From assembly GCF_015223065.1 (NCBI RefSeq), contig NZ_JADFBY010000001.1, forward strand, positions 1,054,001 to 1,118,000: a stretch of DNA of 64,000 nt, read 5' to 3'. Made by a program: the position numbers and the translations under genes. The notes under the pieces are model-generated. The model saw nothing but the letters and a program-made list of their open reading frames with translations. It was not told the DNA's origin and did not search any database. This document shows, piece after piece, positions 54,655 through 64,000 of the stretch; position 1 is the first letter of the stretch, and every line of letters begins with the position of its first letter. This DNA is from Mucilaginibacter sp. JRF. GTDB lineage: Bacteria > Bacteroidota > Bacteroidia > Sphingobacteriales > Sphingobacteriaceae.

Positions 54655-55776
54655 ATGAAGATAGAAACTATTGCCATACATGCCGGCAACCATCCTGACA
54701 AAACTTCGGGTTTGGTGATACAGCCTATTACCACATCAACAACCTTTACACGTAATGCCGATGGTGAATATCCTTCAGGTCATATTTATAGCCGTTCATC
54801 AAACCCTAACCGTACATCGTTAGAGAATGTACTTACGCAAATTGAAGGTGGTGCGGATTCAGCGGCCTTTTCATCAGGCAACGCGGCGGGCATGGCCGTA
54901 TTTCAATCATTACAACCCGGTACGCATATTATTTTACCTGATGATATGTATCATGGTTTGCGTAACCAGATCAAAAACCTGTTTGCCGGTATTTTAGAGT
55001 TCGATTTTATTGATGTTAATGACGATGCCGTTTTACAGCAGCACATCAAACCAAATACAGGTATCATTTGGATTGAAACACCATCAAACCCGTTGTTAAA
55101 GCTTACCGATATTAAAAAAGTAGTCGATATCGCCCATGCTAAAGGTATAAAGGTAGTATGCGATAATACCTTTGCTACACCATTGTGCCAGCAACCACTT
55201 GCCCTGGAGGCCGACCTGGTGATGCACTCAAGTACGAAATATTTTGGTGGCCACAGCGATCTAATGGGTGGCGCACTGATCACGGCCGAAAAAAGCGAAT
55301 GGTGGCAAAAGATACGCCAGGTGCAGGAAATGGGCGGCGCTATCCCCTCACCTGCTGATTGCTATTATTTAGTGAGGAGTATTAAAACATTACCATACCG
55401 TGTACGCGGGCATGTAGTTAATGCTGTGCAATTGGCTGAGTTTTTAGAGAACCATAAAAACGTTGAACAGGTTATGTACCCCGGCTTAGCCTCGCACCCG
55501 CAACATCAATTAGCTTCAAAGCAAATGAATTTGTATGGCGGTATGCTATCGTTCCTGGTAGAGGGCGGGCAGCAGGAAGCGAGCAAAGTAATAAATAGTT
55601 TACAACTATTTACCCAAGCTACCAGTTTAGGTGGTGTTGAAAGCCTGATAGAGCACCGTGCCTTGGTTGAAGGCCCCGACAGCAAAACGCCTCGAAACCT
55701 TTTGCGTGTATCGGTAGGGCTGGAACATATCGATGATTTAATAGCTGATTTGCAACAGGCGCTTGATAGTATTTAA
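54655..55776 (+). CDS. Trans-sulfuration PLP enzyme (cystathionine synthase/lyase type)
   Basis: The 373-residue PLP enzyme of the Cys/Met metabolism family has the Schiff-base lysine K195 in HSSTKYFGGHSD and ends with a typical SLGGVESLIEHRA motif. It could be a cystathionine gamma-synthase or gamma-lyase; the sequence alone does not decide. I chose the ATG at 54655, because the ORF upstream of it lies inside the opposite lipoprotein gene. It precedes the SAM riboswitch locus. Confidence 0.9.
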   Translation: MKIETIAIHAGNHPDKTSGLVIQPITTSTTFTRNADGEYPSGHIYSRSSNPNRTSLENVLTQIEGGADSAAFSSGNAAGMAVFQSLQPGTHIILPDDMYHGLRNQIKNLFAGILEFDFIDVNDDAVLQQHIKPNTGIIWIETPSNPLLKLTDIKKVVDIAHAKGIKVVCDNTFATPLCQQPLALEADLVMHSSTKYFGGHSDLMGGALITAEKSEWWQKIRQVQEMGGAIPSPADCYYLVRSIKTLPYRVRGHVVNAVQLAEFLENHKNVEQVMYPGLASHPQHQLASKQMNLYGGMLSFLVEGGQQEASKVINSLQLFTQATSLGGVESLIEHRALVEGPDSKTPRNLLRVSVGLEHIDDLIADLQQALDSI

Positions 55777-55794
55777 GTGTTAAAACAAATTAAA

Positions 55795-55827
55795 TTTGGA
55801 GATGAATGTTTTTTTAGCATACATTTG
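55795..55827 (+). promoter_or_regulatory. Putative promoter of the metY leader
   Basis: TTTG at 55795-55798 and TACATTTG at 55820-55827 fit the Bacteroidota -33 TTTG and -7 TAnnTTTG elements with 21 bp between them. The start point would be near 55834, giving about 375 nt of leader RNA before metY, including the riboswitch and the Cys leader. Confidence 0.6.
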
Positions 55828-55878
55828 CAATAATATTTGGTAGCAAATATTTAAGATCAATCCCCTCAAAAGGTTTGG

Positions 55879-55987
55879 TTTATAAAGAAGCGGCGAGAGA
55901 ACAGGCTCAATTACCCGCTGGCAACCCTTCAGCAAATGAAGAAGGTGCCAATTCCTGCCCCGGAAGAATAACCCCGGGAAATATAAA
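55879..55987 (+). promoter_or_regulatory. SAM-I (S-box) riboswitch
   Basis: The core matches SAM-I: AGCGGCGAGAGAACAGGC, CCGCTGGCAACCC, GAAGGTGCCAATTCCTGCCC. P1 can close by TTTATA (55879-55884) with TATAAA (55982-55987). SAM is the likely ligand. It precedes the Cys-rich leader ORF and metY, so SAM binding is expected to reduce methionine synthesis. Boundaries are approximate. Confidence 0.9.
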
Positions 55988-55999
55988 TTAACAAACGAA

Positions 56000-56092
56000 A
56001 TGAAAAGTTTATTTAGCATTCTCAAAAACGTACTACAGTATAATCAATATGGTTTAAACCGTTGTTGCTGTATGTGCATGTGTTGCTGCTAA
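56000..56092 (+). CDS. Cys-rich leader peptide upstream of metY
   Basis: A 30-codon ORF begins 12 nt after the SAM riboswitch and ends in a run of Cys and Met codons: after residues 20-21 (Asn-Arg) it reads CCCMCMCCC, then TAA. Seven Cys codons and two Met codons fall in the last nine. It is followed by a hairpin and, 117 nt on, by metY. I infer a cysteine (perhaps also methionine) sensing attenuator, in series with the riboswitch. Chance is unlikely, but peptide function (for example metal binding) cannot be excluded. Confidence 0.75.
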   Translation: MKSLFSILKNVLQYNQYGLNRCCCMCMCCC

Positions 56093-56101
56093 GCCACACC
56101 C

Positions 56102-57535
<1,434 letters not shown>

Positions 57536-57564
57536 GCTTATTGATTATAGTTTTTTTATACTGT

Positions 57565-57587
57565 GCTCCCGGTGCAAAACCGGGAGC
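57565..57587 (+). other. Hairpin between metY and metX
   Basis: GCTCCCGG (57565-57572) pairs perfectly with CCGGGAGC (57580-57587) around a 7-nt loop, with no T tract. It lies 13 bp before the metX start and may set relative expression by RNA processing or stability. Confidence 0.5.
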
Positions 57588-57600
57588 GTAATAACAACAA

Positions 57601-58656
57601 ATGAGTACTGAGATATATAGGTATACAAATAAATTTACTTTTGAATGTGGCAAGGAGTTGCAGCAACTTGAAATTGGCTTTAATACCTATGGTAAACTTA
57701 ACCCCAACCGCGATAATGTAATATGGGTATGCCACGCGCTAACAGCTAATTCGGATGTTTTGGATTGGTGGAAAGGGCTTTTTGGCGCTGAGGATTTCTT
57801 TAATCCGGATGAGCATTTTATTGTGTGTGCCAATATTCTGGGTTCTCCTTATGGTACTACGCACCCCCTTGATATTGATCCTGAAACCGGCGAACCGTAT
57901 TACCTTACTTTCCCTGAGATAACCATTCGTGATATGGTGCAGGCACACCGCCTGTTGGCCGAGCATTTGGGAATAGATAAAATTGATGTATTAATAGGCG
58001 GATCATTAGGCGGGCAACAGGCTATGGAATGGGCTATTGTTGAGCCTAAAAGGATAAAGAACCTGGTTCTTATCGCCACAAATGCCAAACACTCAGCATG
58101 GGGCATTGCCTTTAACGAGTCGCAACGCCTGGCTATCAGTGCCGACCCTACATTTTACGAGAATACCCCGCAAGGTGGTGCCAACGGCCTAAAGGCTGCA
58201 CGCAGCATAGCCCTGCTATCATACCGTGGATATAAAACTTACAACATTACCCAGCAGGAAGACAGCGATAGCCTGACCGATGGATATAAATCCGCCAGTT
58301 ATCAAAATTACCAGGGCCAAAAACTGGTTAATCGTTACAATGCCTACAGCTATTGGTATTTAAGCAAGGTGATGGATTCGCACAACGTAGGCCGCAACCG
58401 TGGCGGCGTTGATAAAGCCCTGAGCCTGATCAAGGCTAAAACTTTGGTTATCGGTATAACATCAGATGTGTTGTTCCCGATAGATGAGCAGCGTTACTTA
58501 TTTCAACACATTCCTAAAGCGGCATTCGCTGAGTTCGACTCTTTTTACGGGCACGACGGATTTTTAATTGAAACAGAAGCATTAACTAATATTATCAAAT
58601 CATTCCTGAAAACTGACGTTAGGGGAAAAATTATTGAATTGCAACGTATAGCATAA
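57601..58656 (+). CDS. metX: Homoserine O-acetyltransferase
   Basis: MetX makes O-acetylhomoserine from homoserine and acetyl-CoA, giving MetY its substrate. It is an alpha/beta hydrolase-fold enzyme with nucleophile in GGSLGGQQ (S135) and a C-terminal FYGHDGFLIE that supplies the histidine. The length (351 residues) is normal. It is translationally coupled to the homoserine dehydrogenase gene (stop and start overlap by one base, TAATG). Confidence 0.94.
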   Translation: MSTEIYRYTNKFTFECGKELQQLEIGFNTYGKLNPNRDNVIWVCHALTANSDVLDWWKGLFGAEDFFNPDEHFIVCANILGSPYGTTHPLDIDPETGEPYYLTFPEITIRDMVQAHRLLAEHLGIDKIDVLIGGSLGGQQAMEWAIVEPKRIKNLVLIATNAKHSAWGIAFNESQRLAISADPTFYENTPQGGANGLKAARSIALLSYRGYKTYNITQQEDSDSLTDGYKSASYQNYQGQKLVNRYNAYSYWYLSKVMDSHNVGRNRGGVDKALSLIKAKTLVIGITSDVLFPIDEQRYLFQHIPKAAFAEFDSFYGHDGFLIETEALTNIIKSFLKTDVRGKIIELQRIA

Positions 58657-59891
58657 TGAGCAAAAAACTTACTATAGGACTATTTGGATTTGGCGTAGTT
58701 GGACAAGGTTTATATGACATCATCAAAACAAAGAACCTTAACCTGGAGATCGTTAAGATCGCCATTAAAAACCCGGAGAAAAAACGTACACTACCTGCCG
58801 AGCTATTTACTACTGACAGGGATGAAATACTGAATAACCCTGAAATTAATACCGTTATCGAGTTGATCAACGAAACTGATGCCGCTTTCGAGATCGTATC
58901 TACTGCGCTAAAATCAGGAAAAAACGTGGTATCAGCCAGCAAAAAAATGATAGCCTTGTATTTGAATGAATTATTAGCTATTCAAGAGGAATACGGTACA
59001 TCATTATTATATGAGGGCGCGGTTTGCGGTAGTATACCCATCATCCGTAATTTAGAGGAATATTATGATAACGAGTTGCTGCACTCTATCTGCGGTATAT
59101 TCAATGGTTCATCAAACTATATACTGTCAAAAGGTTATCTGGAAAACCTTGATTACGCCAGCGCGTTAAAGCAAGCCCAGGATCTGGGTTTTGCTGAAAC
59201 CGACCCGACTATGGACGTTGGTGGTTACGATGCCAAATTTAAACTGGTTATTGCCGCTGTACACGCTTACGGTGTGGTTGTTAATCCTGATGAAGTACTG
59301 AATATTGGTATACAAAATCTTTCGGCTAACGATCTGCAATACACCCGTGAGAAGAACCTGAAGATAAAGCTGGTACCCGTAGCTAAAGAGCTTGACGAAA
59401 GCCATGTAGCCTTATTCGTATTACCGAAACTGGTGAGCGAAAGTGAGTTTTTATATAATGTAGAGTACGAATATAACGGCGTTATAGTACAAGCTGCCTT
59501 TGCCGATCAGCAATTCTTTTTCGGCAAGGGAGCCGGTGGTCACCCTACGGGTGCGGCAGTATTGTCGGATGTTGCGGCCCTGCGTTACGATTACCAATAC
59601 GAGTACAAAAAAACAAAGCAAAAAGGAAGCCTTACATTTACCAACAACATTGAGCTTACCGTTTACCTGCGTTATGATGATGAAAGCCTTGTAGACGAAC
59701 TGGGCTTTGAACACATCTTTGAGCGCTATGTATCTGACGGGTTTAAATATGTTATCGGAAAAGTTAACTTACAAAATCTGATCGATAACCAATCCCGTAT
59801 ATCTGACAGTAAAGCGTTCATCGCTTTCGCCGATCAGCTAACAGGGGTCAGTTTAGCTACGGAAACTAAGCAAGAGGCCGAATTGGCATAA
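58656..59891 (+). CDS. hom: Homoserine dehydrogenase
   Basis: This enzyme reduces aspartate semialdehyde to homoserine, the branch point to methionine and threonine. The 411-residue protein has the NAD(P) motif GLFGFGVVGQGLYDI and the catalytic region with FNGSSNYILSKG, as in homoserine dehydrogenases. No aspartokinase domain is fused. It is the last gene of metY-metX-hom, ended by a terminator. Confidence 0.93.
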   Translation: MSKKLTIGLFGFGVVGQGLYDIIKTKNLNLEIVKIAIKNPEKKRTLPAELFTTDRDEILNNPEINTVIELINETDAAFEIVSTALKSGKNVVSASKKMIALYLNELLAIQEEYGTSLLYEGAVCGSIPIIRNLEEYYDNELLHSICGIFNGSSNYILSKGYLENLDYASALKQAQDLGFAETDPTMDVGGYDAKFKLVIAAVHAYGVVVNPDEVLNIGIQNLSANDLQYTREKNLKIKLVPVAKELDESHVALFVLPKLVSESEFLYNVEYEYNGVIVQAAFADQQFFFGKGAGGHPTGAAVLSDVAALRYDYQYEYKKTKQKGSLTFTNNIELTVYLRYDDESLVDELGFEHIFERYVSDGFKYVIGKVNLQNLIDNQSRISDSKAFIAFADQLTGVSLATETKQEAELA

Positions 59892-59915
59892 CCAATCCGG
59901 CTGTCTGTGAAGCAC

Positions 59916-59941
59916 AAAAGCTCCGATTAGTCGGAGCTTTT
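59916..59941. terminator. Bidirectional terminator between hom and mutS
   Basis: AAAAGCTCCGA (59916-59926) pairs perfectly with TCGGAGCTTTT (59931-59941), loop TTAG, with a T-rich tail on the plus strand and A-rich side for the minus-strand mutS. Confidence 0.88.
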
Positions 59942-59949
59942 GTTTTTTA

Positions 59950-62559
59950 TCAGCTTTTTATCAATCGCTGTATTTCATCCAGTTTCATTAATGCCTCAAC
60001 CGGGGTTAGGGTATTAACGTCGAGGTTGTTCAAAGTATCCCTTATTTTAACCAGAACCGGATCGTCAATAGAGAACATTTGCATTTGTACGGCTTGCTTT
60101 TGCACCTTGCGGATGCTTTCCTTAATATGCTCCCCTCCTGTTCGTTCGGCTTCCAGTTTCTTCAATATATCGTTAGCGCGGCTTAATACCTTTGGAGGCA
60201 TACCGGCCAGCTTGGCCACGTGTATACCAAAGCTATGCTCACTACCACCAGGCACCAGTTTACGCAGGAAGATGATTTGCTGGCCAACCTCTTTTACCGA
60301 TACATTAAAGTTTTTAATACGATTAAATGAGTTGCTCAATTCATTCAGCTCATGGTAGTGCGTAGCAAACAAGGTTTTTGCCTTAGCCGCAGGGTGATTA
60401 TGCAGATACTCGGCAATAGCCCAGGCAATAGAGATACCATCATAAGTTGATGTACCACGACCGATCTCATCTAACAGGATCAAGCTACGGTCAGATATAT
60501 TGTTCAAAATGCTGGCCGTTTCGTTCATTTCCACCATAAAGGTTGATTCCCCTGATGATAGATTATCCGATGCACCTACCCTGGTGAATATCTTATCCAC
60601 CAAACCTATCACCGCGTCTTTTGCCGGCACAAAACAACCCATCTGTGCCATTAGCACTATAAGGCCGGTTTGCCTTAACAATGCCGATTTACCCGCCATG
60701 TTGGGGCCGGTAATAATGATCACCTGCTGCGTTTCTGAATCGAGGTAAACATCATTGGTAATATATGACTCGCCCAAGGGCAAGGTTTTTTCAATAACCG
60801 GGTGACGGCCACCTTTAATATCTATCAGCCTGCCCTCGTTGATTATTGGCTTGGCATAGTGGTTTTTGATGGAGATGTGCGCGAAGTTCAGCAACACATC
60901 CAATCTCGCTATCAGCTGCGCGTTAAGCTGTATCGGCTTAATGTATTCGGCAAGCGAGTAAAGCAGATCGTTATATAATTGCGTTTCAAGTACCAATATC
61001 TTCTCCTCGGCACCTAAAATCTGTTCCTCATATTCCTTTAATTCAGGGGTGATGTAACGCTCGGCATTTACCAGGGTTTGTTTGCGTATCCATTCAGTAG
61101 GTACTTTATCACGATGTGCGTGTGTTACTTCCAGATAATACCCAAAAACATTATTGAACGATACCTTTAGCGATGGTATACCGGTTATCTCAGCTTCACG
61201 CTTTTGTATCTCTAACAAATAACCCTTACCACCAAAGGCTATCTTACGCAAGCGGTCAAGCTCCTCGTTGATACCCTCGTTTATTACCGAGCCTTTTATC
61301 AGGGCTACAGGAGGTTCAGGGTAAAGCTCTCTTTCTATCTTCTCGCATATATAAGCGCAAGGGTTCAACTGCGCGCCAATGGTTTGCAATGGCTGGCTGC
61401 CCGAAGCTTCACTTATCTTCTTAATTTCAGCAATGGCTTGTAATGCTTTCTTAAGCTGACATATCTCCCGGGGATTGGCCTTTTGTAAACCTATCTTTGA
61501 TATTAAACGCTCCAGATCGCCTATCTGGCGCAGGTGTTGTTGCAGGTTCTCACGCAGATCTTCGTGTTCGATTAAGTGCTCAACAACGTTAAGTCTGTCG
61601 GTAATAGGCTTCAGTTCCTTTAGCGGCATTACTATCCAGCGACGCAGTAAGCGGGCGCCCATCGGCGAGCAGGTATTATCCAGCACATCAACCAGCGTAT
61701 GCGCATTCTCATTAGCCGAGCCTACCAACTCAAGGTTACGAATACTAAAGCGATCGAGCCACAGGTAACGGTCCTCCTCAATACGACTAATAGCCGATAT
61801 ATGCTGTAGATTGCGATGCTCGGTTTCATTTAAATAATGTATGGCCACACCTGCGGCCACGATACCCAGATTTAGTTTATCAATACCAAAACCTTTAAGT
61901 GACTGTACGCCAAAGTGTTTAAGTAATGTTTCGTAAGCGTAATCACCACTGTAGGGCCATTCATCAAGCGAATAGGTATAAAAGCGGTCGCCATAAGTAT
62001 CTTTAAAATCGTGCTGACGACTTTTAGGGTAGATCACCTCACTTGGCGAAAAGCTTTGTAATAATTTATCAATGTATCCGCTATTACCCTGCGCGGTCAG
62101 AAATTCGCCTGTTGAAATATCGATCAGCGCTATGCCGATCGTGTTTTTCTCAAAATAAAGTGAGGCTAAGTAATTATTACTTTTTTGCTGGAGGATGTTA
62201 TCACTAATGGCAACGCCCGGGGTAACCAGTTCGGTAACGCCGCGCTTAACAATGGTTTTAGTGGTTTTGGGATCTTCCAGCTGATCACATATAGCAACAC
62301 GCTGACCGGCACGCACCAGTTTTGGCAAATAAGTTTCGAGTGAGTGGTGCGGAAAACCGGCCAACTCAATATGTGTAGCCGCGCCGTTAGCACGCTTGGT
62401 AAGTACTATACCTAAAATACCAGCCGCTTTTACAGCATCCTCACCAAATGTTTCGTAAAAATCACCCACACGGAACAGCAGCAGCGCGCCCGGGTACTTT
62501 GCCTTTATGGCGTTGTACTGCTGCATTAAAGGGGTTTCTTTTGTAGTTGCTTTTGCCAA
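59950..62559 (-). CDS. mutS: DNA mismatch repair protein MutS
   Basis: MutS recognises mismatches and small loops and triggers repair. The 869-residue protein begins with the mismatch-binding domain ([17 protein letters not shown], where FYE contacts the mismatch) and has a C-terminal ATPase with Walker [16 protein letters not shown] and Walker [17 protein letters not shown]. Length is normal. It is transcribed alone on the minus strand. Confidence 0.97.
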   Translation of the reverse strand: MAKATTKETPLMQQYNAIKAKYPGALLLFRVGDFYETFGEDAVKAAGILGIVLTKRANGAATHIELAGFPHHSLETYLPKLVRAGQRVAICDQLEDPKTTKTIVKRGVTELVTPGVAISDNILQQKSNNYLASLYFEKNTIGIALIDISTGEFLTAQGNSGYIDKLLQSFSPSEVIYPKSRQHDFKDTYGDRFYTYSLDEWPYSGDYAYETLLKHFGVQSLKGFGIDKLNLGIVAAGVAIHYLNETEHRNLQHISAISRIEEDRYLWLDRFSIRNLELVGSANENAHTLVDVLDNTCSPMGARLLRRWIVMPLKELKPITDRLNVVEHLIEHEDLRENLQQHLRQIGDLERLISKIGLQKANPREICQLKKALQAIAEIKKISEASGSQPLQTIGAQLNPCAYICEKIERELYPEPPVALIKGSVINEGINEELDRLRKIAFGGKGYLLEIQKREAEITGIPSLKVSFNNVFGYYLEVTHAHRDKVPTEWIRKQTLVNAERYITPELKEYEEQILGAEEKILVLETQLYNDLLYSLAEYIKPIQLNAQLIARLDVLLNFAHISIKNHYAKPIINEGRLIDIKGGRHPVIEKTLPLGESYITNDVYLDSETQQVIIITGPNMAGKSALLRQTGLIVLMAQMGCFVPAKDAVIGLVDKIFTRVGASDNLSSGESTFMVEMNETASILNNISDRSLILLDEIGRGTSTYDGISIAWAIAEYLHNHPAAKAKTLFATHYHELNELSNSFNRIKNFNVSVKEVGQQIIFLRKLVPGGSEHSFGIHVAKLAGMPPKVLSRANDILKKLEAERTGGEHIKESIRKVQKQAVQMQMFSIDDPVLVKIRDTLNNLDVNTLTPVEALMKLDEIQRLIKS

Positions 62560-62975
62560 ATCTATTACCTCAGTTTTTAACCCGATAAAGTTAGCTTCTT
62601 ACCCCGACTTTATTACGGCTGTTGAAAAAAGGTTTTTATTAACAAGTGGCTCTGTAAAATTGGTATTCTACGGATGCAATAGGTGTTTTCACCCTTTTTA
62701 TTCCCGTATAAAGTATAAGTATAATGGGTTATTGAACTCGTGTCTGATAATGTCTTTGGTTGTAATTTTACATCGTGGTAATACCTAATACCCATCACAT
62801 ATAGCAGTTTTCTCTCATCTACCTATAACTACTATGTAATGCTCCGCGATTTGTGCTTGAATCGCGGCGCATACATAGAGTTCACCTCCCCTCACTTGTT
62901 AATATAACACCATGTTTTGGTAAAATAGTAATGCTGTAACAAGGTAATTTAATGGCGATCAATAAATCTGTATAA
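62560..62975. other. Intergenic spacer with a GC-rich hairpin
   Basis: No gene seems real here (ORFs of 61-93 codons on both strands lack signatures). CCGCGATT (62844-62851) pairs perfectly with AATCGCGG (62860-62867) around 8 nt, without a T tract. It resembles a short repeat or terminator remnant. Otherwise I see only AT-rich promoter-like sequence. Confidence 0.5.
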
Positions 62976-63842
62976 ATGAAACGTCCTTACTATCTGGTTG
63001 CTCCGTTATTAATACTATTATTCACTTCATTTATTAATAATGACGAATGGGTACCCCTGCTTGATGCCAAACTAAGCAAATGGGAAACCTACCTGAGCTA
63101 TCGCCATAAAAATGGTTATAAAGGCGCCATGCCTTTGGATGAAAAAGGCAAACCTATTAAGCCCATTGGTTACAATAACGATAAAACCGGTGTATTCACT
63201 ATTACTAAGCTTAATAACGAAACTTTGCTGCATGTTAGCGGCGAGATATATGGCTGCCTGTATACTAAACAATCCTTTAAAAACTATCACCTTAAACTAA
63301 TGGTGAAATGGGGCGACAAGAAATGGGTACCCCGGTTAAACGAACCCAAAGATTCGGGTATTATCTATCATTCTAATGGCACGGCTGGTATCGACTACTG
63401 GCGATCGTGGATGCTGGGTCAGGAAATGCAGGTGATGGAGGGCGGATGTGGCGATTATTGGTGCATTGCCTCATCTGCCGGATATATCACTGCCAAAAAA
63501 ACGCCTGCTAAAAAAGACACCATGGTTTATGATCCGGCAGGGATAAAAACCTTTATGGGCGCCGGTAACAATTTTGTACAGCAAAGCCACAATTACGAAA
63601 AACCCAACAATGGATGGAATACTCTCGAACTCATCTGCTTCGGCGATAAAAGTCTGCACATATTAAATGGTCATGTAGTAATGGCCTTAAGCGGTTCATC
63701 ATACAAAGACGGCAACGTATATAAACCCCTAACCAGTGGCAAGCTGCAAATACAAAGCGAAGCTGCCGAGGTGTATTATAAGAGTATCTACATAAAACCT
63801 ATCCAATCCCTACCTGCTGAATATCTGAGTTATTTTAAGTAG
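62976..63842 (+). CDS. DUF1080 secreted protein (concanavalin-like fold)
   Basis: This 288-residue protein has a signal peptide (YLVAPLLILLFTSF) and the DUF1080 (3-keto-disaccharide hydrolase-type) core with NEPKDSGIIYHSNGTAGIDYW and EMQVMEGGCGDYW. These secreted beta-sandwich proteins bind or cut carbohydrates in this phylum. The sugar is unknown. A short spacer leads to a truncated DUF2809-like gene. Confidence 0.86.
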   Translation: MKRPYYLVAPLLILLFTSFINNDEWVPLLDAKLSKWETYLSYRHKNGYKGAMPLDEKGKPIKPIGYNNDKTGVFTITKLNNETLLHVSGEIYGCLYTKQSFKNYHLKLMVKWGDKKWVPRLNEPKDSGIIYHSNGTAGIDYWRSWMLGQEMQVMEGGCGDYWCIASSAGYITAKKTPAKKDTMVYDPAGIKTFMGAGNNFVQQSHNYEKPNNGWNTLELICFGDKSLHILNGHVVMALSGSSYKDGNVYKPLTSGKLQIQSEAAEVYYKSIYIKPIQSLPAEYLSYFK

Positions 63843-63912
63843 ATGATAATAATTATGATTTGCATAGATAAATAATTTTCATTTACTTTGTATTTGAAAG
63901 TACTTTTTAAAT

Positions 63913-64000
63913 ATGAAATTTAATAAATGGTATTTCTTATTATTCCTGCTAATGTTTGTGGTGGAGTGCCTGATAGCTTTGTATGTTAATGATGCTATTA
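63913..64000 (+). CDS. DUF2809-type membrane protein, cut by window end
   Basis: Only the first 29 codons are inside the window: MKFNKWYFLLFLLMFVVECL and on to a second hydrophobic stretch. A short basic start is followed by a transmembrane helix, in the style of DUF2809 proteins. The end lies beyond the window, so length and function remain open. Confidence 0.6.
   Translation, partial: MKFNKWYFLLFLLMFVVECLIALYVNDAI

Noticed and set aside
55780..56025. 81-codon ORF on the minus strand across the metY leader
   Set aside because: It lies opposite the SAM-I riboswitch and Cys leader; the sequence is explained by the RNA signals and has no protein family features.
62613..62798. 61-codon minus-strand ORF upstream of mutS
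   Set aside because: It has no family features and overlaps only AT-rich promoter-like sequence.

Overview
The window looks like a chromosome segment from a member of the Bacteroidota, most likely Sphingobacteriaceae near Mucilaginibacter or Pedobacter. This is inferred from gene content (BtuB with a BtuG-like propeller, GH26, DUF1080, UxaC, the futalosine enzymes MqnA and MqnE, lipoproteins with a Cys-Ser-Lys-Asp start), from TAnnTTTG-type -7 promoter elements, and from the general lack of strong Shine-Dalgarno sequences. No database search was possible, so genus is a guess.

Region 1 (1-8.3 kb) is accessory and probably defensive. It holds two TRAFAC-type GTPases followed by a GAP1 protein that is split by a frameshift, an AlbA_2/Schlafen protein, and a membrane-anchored KAP-family NTPase. 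It ends in a spacer of about 820 bp with a tRNA-Leu-like remnant and competing hairpins. Region 2 (8.7-19.9 kb) is mixed housekeeping: an acyltransferase, a thioesterase-fold/GNAT/Schlafen group, a MATE pump, and a tight six-gene minus-strand run (free-methionine-sulfoxide reductase, hydrolase, Mpg glycosylase, kynureninase, bestrophin, deacetylase), then a CrtA-like protein and a sirtuin. Region 3 (20-24 kb) is a vitamin B12 uptake operon under a cobalamin riboswitch. Region 4 (24-34 kb) carries thrS-infC-rpmI-rplT, a LuxR/PAS regulator, a GH26 mannanase, an MscS channel and a HAD/metallo-beta-lactamase fusion. Region 5 (33.8-42.4 kb) has uxaC, cysE-cysM, a PAS histidine kinase and an Rrf2 regulator.

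Region 6 (42.4-60 kb) is the most interesting part. A complete assimilatory sulfate reduction operon (sulfite reductase, siroheme synthesis with a fused TSUP exporter, APS reductase, CysD, CysN) and the methionine branch (metY-metX-hom, with a separate cystathionine synthase/lyase gene) are each preceded by a tiny unannotated ORF with a run of cysteine codons. The first (22 codons, Met-Cys-Cys-Cys-Trp) sits just upstream of a textbook intrinsic terminator placed 25 nt before the sulfite reductase start. The second (30 codons, ending CCCMCMCCC) lies 12 nt downstream of a SAM-I riboswitch and upstream of metY. I read these as ribosome-mediated cysteine (or cysteine/methionine) attenuators. In the second case the attenuator is stacked on a riboswitch, giving a two-input control of sulfur amino acid synthesis.

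The rest (50-64 kb) holds mqnA/mqnE, a phosphatase, two small lipoproteins, mutS, a DUF1080 protein and a DUF2809 gene cut by the window end. I saw no CRISPR array, insertion sequence, integrase, rRNA or intact tRNA.
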